A DNA stretch of 64,000 bases from Streptomyces cyaneogriseus subsp. noncyanogenus. GTDB taxonomy: Bacteria; Actinomycetota; Actinomycetes; Streptomycetales; Streptomycetaceae. The stretch is taken from NCBI RefSeq assembly GCF_000931445.1, contig NZ_CP010849.1, positions 1,674,001 through 1,738,000 of the forward strand, in the 5' to 3' direction. A program made the position numbers and the translations under genes. Below are positions 61,610-64,000 of this stretch, in pieces (the first letter of the stretch is position 1; the number at the start of each line of letters is the position of its first letter). The notes beneath the pieces were generated by a model, which made no database searches, had not been told where the DNA came from, and saw nothing but the letters and a program-made list of their open reading frames with translations.

Positions 61610-61627
61610 ACTTAGGTAAACCTAAGT
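61610..61627. promoter_or_regulatory. DtxR-family iron box
   Basis: ACTTAGGT-AA-ACCTAAGT has perfect 8-bp arms. It matches the TTAGGT...ACCTAA core recognised by DmdR/DtxR/IdeR-type iron repressors. It lies 21 bases before the ATG at 61649 and overlaps a possible -10 (TAACTT, 61608-61613). Confidence 0.85.
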
Positions 61628-61648
61628 CCAGGGAACAGGGAGGCCGTC

Positions 61649-62491
61649 ATGGCAGACCGACCGGTACGCAAGCCGCGGAAGCCCCATTCCGCGCGGGTGG
61701 TCCGCACCGAGCGGCTGACCCCCCACATGCAGCGCGTGGTCCTCGGCGGCGAGGGGCTCGCCGATTTCTCGGCGGACACCTGCACCGACCACTACGTGAA
61801 GCTCCTGTTCCCCGCCGGCGGCGCGACCTACCCCGAGCCCTTCGACATGGAGCGGATCCGGGCCGAGTTCCCGCGTGAGCAGTGGCCGGTGACCCGGACG
61901 TACACCGTCCGTCACTGGGACGCCGAGCACCGCGAGCTGACCTTGGACTTCGTCATCCACGGCGACGAGGGGCTGGCCGGCCCCTGGGCGCTGCGCGCCC
62001 GCCCGGGCGAGACGGTGCGCTTCATGGGCCCGGGCGGCGCCTACGCCCCCGACCCCGCCGCCGACTGGCATCTGCTCGCCGGTGACGAGAGCGCCCTGCC
62101 CGCGATCGCCCGCTCCCTGGAGTCGCTGCCCGACGGCGCCCGCGCCCACGCCTTCGTGGAGGTCTCGGGTCCGGAGGAGGAGCAGAAGATCGACTCCGAC
62201 GTGGAGGTGGTCTGGCTGCACCGCGGCACCCGGCCGGTCGGCGAGGCACTGGTCGAGGCCGTGCGCTCGCTGGACTTCCCCGAGGGGCGGGTGCACGCCT
62301 TCGTGCACGGCGAGGCGGGCTGCGTGAAGGAACTGCGCCGCCTGCTGCGGGTGGAGCGTGAGATCCCGCGCGAGGCCCTGTCCATCTCCGGCTACTGGCG
62401 TCTGGGCCACAACGAGGACGGCTGGCAGGCGTCGAAGCGGGAGTGGAACGCGCGGATCGAGGCGGAGCAGGAGAGGGCGCACGCCGCGTAA
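61649..62491 (+). CDS. Siderophore-interacting protein (FAD-dependent ferric reductase)
   Basis: A 280-residue SIP-family flavoprotein. The FAD-binding barrel (VVRTERLTPHMQRVVLGGEGL ... VTRTYTVRHWD, R-x-Y-T-x-R motif) and NAD(P) domain (LLAGDESALPAIARSLESL ... EEEQKIDSDVEVVWLHRG) end with SISGYWRLGHNEDGWQASKREW. It releases iron from ferric siderophores by reduction in the cytoplasm. GGGAGG precedes the ATG. An iron box before it implies expression under iron starvation. Confidence 0.95.
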   Translation: MADRPVRKPRKPHSARVVRTERLTPHMQRVVLGGEGLADFSADTCTDHYVKLLFPAGGATYPEPFDMERIRAEFPREQWPVTRTYTVRHWDAEHRELTLDFVIHGDEGLAGPWALRARPGETVRFMGPGGAYAPDPAADWHLLAGDESALPAIARSLESLPDGARAHAFVEVSGPEEEQKIDSDVEVVWLHRGTRPVGEALVEAVRSLDFPEGRVHAFVHGEAGCVKELRRLLRVEREIPREALSISGYWRLGHNEDGWQASKREWNARIEAEQERAHAA

Positions 62492-62492
62492 G

Positions 62493-62546
62493 GGCACCCC
62501 GAGGGGCGCCCGGTGCACAGCCGGGCCCGCCCCCGCTCGGGGTGCC
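62493..62546. terminator. Nested hairpin terminator after the siderophore-interacting protein gene
   Basis: GGCACCCCGAG (62493-62503) pairs exactly with CTCGGGGTGCC (62536-62546), and GCCCGG/CCGGGC pair inside. It begins two bases after the stop. Confidence 0.85.
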
Positions 62547-62582
62547 GGTAAGAACGCTGTCACCAGCCGCAAACGAGGGGCG

Positions 62583-63146
62583 TCACGTCCGGCGACGTGC
62601 GGCGCGGTCGCGCTCGGCAACGTGTCGGGCGACTGCGTGAACGCCGGGGCGGGCGTACCGCTCCAGGGATCGGACGGCGTGCCTGGACCGGGCCAGCAGC
62701 ATGGGGGTGGAGGTGCCGCCCTCCGCGTCGTGTGTCAGGGCGCTGTGGCGTAGCCGATGCAGCGTGAAGCCGTCCAGGTCCTCGATGTCGTCGGGCGAGG
62801 CGAGCGGGTTGGCCAGCAGTCGGGTGTTCTCCTCGAAGATCTCCTCAGCCCGGCGGCAGGAGAGCCGGGCCCGGCCGGTCAGGGGGCACACGTCGAGCGT
62901 CGGCGTCCCGGCCGGGGCCCTGCGGTCGGTGAGGAACAGTGGGCCACGGGTACGGCGGGCGATCAGCCTGGGCAGCAGCTGGGCGGTGCCGGACTGCCAG
63001 TGAATCCACTCCGTCGCCCCGCCCTTGGCAGTGATCTTCCCGCGTTTGTCCTGCGGGAACAGGCCTTCCACGTTCGCTGTCCGGTCACCGGTTCGATCGC
63101 CACGTCCGTCCCGCCCTTCCGGCACTGCCGCAGTGAATGCGTACAC
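62583..63146 (-). pseudogene. Decayed tyrosine recombinase (phage-type integrase) C-terminal part
   Basis: The frame encodes the catalytic half of a tyrosine recombinase. LHRLRHSALTHDAEGG is the HxxR motif, RSRHAVRSLERYARPG the final His and Tyr. The usual wording of this family as I recall it has a residue between H-A and V-R (HASVRSLERYARPG), so a codon seems deleted, and CRRAEEIFEENTR has Cys where Tyr is usual. The N-terminal arm-binding and core domains are absent; the sequence before about 63050 no longer matches. It is likely a non-functional relic of an integrated element. Confidence 0.7.
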
Positions 63147-63235
63147 CTCGCCTGCGACGGCCGGAGAACTCGCCGCAGGTCGCGATGATCACCGTAGGGG
63201 CTCTGCCGCAGTGAATCCGGCATTTACTGCGGCAG
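63125..63235. repeat. Three copies of a 14-nt element
   Basis: CTGCCGCAGTGAAT occurs at 63125-63138 and 63203-63216. An inverted copy with one change, ATTTACTGCGGCAG, is at 63222-63235. The last two form a 14-bp hairpin (one G-T wobble) around CCGGC. They lie between the integrase relic and the hydrolase gene, where recombinase arm sites, an att remnant or an operator could lie. Confidence 0.6.
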
Positions 63236-63309
63236 GAGCGTTGTCCGCTCCCGGCGGTCTGAAGGCATCCTCACCCCGCACCGACCTCCTGCGAGAAAAG
63301 GAGTTGCGC

Positions 63310-64000
63310 TTGTTGGCTTCTGGTCGTCAGGGTGCGGTGGTGATCGGAACAGAGATCGAACTCCCCGTCGTGGACGGGGTCCTCTCGGGTGTGGACTTCG
63401 GCGGCCACGGTGAGGGAGTGCTGCTTGTCCACGGCAGCGGACACAACGCCGCCGCCTGGGGGGATGTGGCGTCCAGTCTGGTGAGCGAGTGTCATCCGAT
63501 CGCCATCGACCTGCGTGGCCATGGGCAGACCCGGCTCGACTCCACCGGCCCCGAGCAGTACTGGCGAGACATCGGTGGCGTCGTCACCGCGCTGGGCTGG
63601 GACCGTCCCGTGCTGGTGGGCCATTCCACCGGCGGGTACGCGGTGACGGCTGCCACTGCCAGTGGCCTCGTGGAACCGGCCGCCCTCTGCATCGTGGACG
63701 GCATGGTGCTCGATGACCGTAGCGCGTCACTCGCCGAGCATGCCGCTGCACGGACCACGGAGGCGGCGGACCGTTTGCGGACGATGTTCCGCTACGGCTG
63801 GGAAACGAATGACGACCAGATGCATGCCTATGTCGAGCAGTGCGCGCGGGAGGCCGGAGGGGACTGGCTCAACGCCGGAGCACGGCACGAACTCGTCGAG
63901 GAGGTCACGCGGCGCTCCTTCCTGCACCGCGGCCACCGGTGGGTACGGCGACCGACCATCGAGGAGATCGTGACTGTCACCACCGTGGAGCCCGACGCAG
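63310..64000 (+). CDS. Alpha/beta hydrolase, cut off by the window end
   Basis: The first 230 codons of an alpha/beta hydrolase. LLVHGSGHNAAAW is the oxyanion-hole segment (H-G), DLRGHGQTR the conserved GHG, and VLVGHSTGGYAV the nucleophile elbow with Ser. The catalytic Asp and His probably lie in part beyond the window. TTG at 63310 is chosen because AAAAGGAG ends seven bases before it; other starts at 63313, 63337 and 63340 are possible. Codon third positions are less G/C-rich than elsewhere, suggesting acquisition with the integrase relic. Substrate unknown (ester, epoxide or amide). Confidence 0.82.
   Translation, partial: MLASGRQGAVVIGTEIELPVVDGVLSGVDFGGHGEGVLLVHGSGHNAAAWGDVASSLVSECHPIAIDLRGHGQTRLDSTGPEQYWRDIGGVVTALGWDRPVLVGHSTGGYAVTAATASGLVEPAALCIVDGMVLDDRSASLAEHAAARTTEAADRLRTMFRYGWETNDDQMHAYVEQCAREAGGDWLNAGARHELVEEVTRRSFLHRGHRWVRRPTIEEIVTVTTVEPDA

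Noticed and set aside
62963..63223. Minus-strand frame upstream of the integrase relic as a possible N-terminal half
   Set aside because: The reading MPDSLRQSPYGDHRD... does not match recombinase N-terminal domains. It may contain scrambled remnants but cannot be assigned.

Overview
The window is high-GC actinobacterial DNA. Third codon positions are strongly G/C, GTG and TTG starts are common, many -10 boxes sit 6-8 nt before a start codon (leaderless style), and long G+C-rich hairpins act as terminators. Gene content and order (metNIQ; glycerophosphodiesterase and acyltransferase; argHG; argCJBDR; pheST with a histidine kinase, a SpoU methyltransferase and infC-rpmI-rplT; a glnA4-type cluster; a betaine transporter) match the conserved core of a Streptomyces chromosome, as I remember the SCO1557-SCO1625 part of S. 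coelicolor. No rRNA, tRNA, CRISPR array or complete mobile element was seen.

Layout. 0-6.2 kb: an acetyltransferase; a D-methionine-type ABC operon (metN-metI-metQ, minus strand) behind a Cys/Met-rich leader ORF; two small membrane proteins; a second acetyltransferase; a sigma factor. 6.2-16.3 kb: a Tat-exported glycerophosphodiester phosphodiesterase with PHO-box-like repeats, a PlsC acyltransferase, an MFS pump with its TetR repressor, an aldo/keto reductase, argH and argG, a flavin-binding protein and an L,D-transpeptidase-like secreted protein. 16.4-21.3 kb: argC-argJ-argB-argD-argR, tightly coupled on the minus strand. With argG and argH this supplies most of arginine synthesis and its repressor. 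21.3-32.4 kb: a broken gene end, a secreted GH51 arabinofuranosidase, a MocR regulator divergent from an EamA exporter, a GH10-like hydrolase, a 3-hydroxybutyryl-CoA dehydrogenase, small proteins, a NUDIX hydrolase and a TPR regulator.

32.7-42.3 kb: a PP2C-type phosphatase, pheST, an orphan histidine kinase, an rRNA-methyltransferase-like protein and the translation operon infC-rpmI-rplT. infC appears to start at AUC. 42.3-47.5 kb: an SseB-like protein, an orphan mycosin-type protease coupled to a proline-rich membrane protein, and a PLP fold-III enzyme. 47.5-52.7 kb: a catabolic cluster (SDR, aldehyde dehydrogenase, GlnA4-like ligase, divergent GntR regulator, gamma-glutamyl hydrolase) fitting gamma-glutamylation of an amine, its oxidation and removal of the glutamyl group. 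52.7-60.4 kb: a LysR/TDT exporter pair, an XRE-cupin regulator coupled to a leaderless metal-receptor-like protein, and a betaine/proline transporter whose permease is fused to two binding domains.

60.5-64.0 kb: a 5'-3' exonuclease, an iron-box-controlled siderophore-interacting protein, then a region of different composition with a decayed tyrosine recombinase, a three-copy 14-nt element and an alpha/beta hydrolase running off the window. This is the only clearly foreign-looking part. The best leads for new biology are the metN leader ORF, AUC initiation and the attenuator at infC, the orphan protease pair at 43-46 kb, and the regulator/metal-receptor pair at 54.8-56.0 kb.
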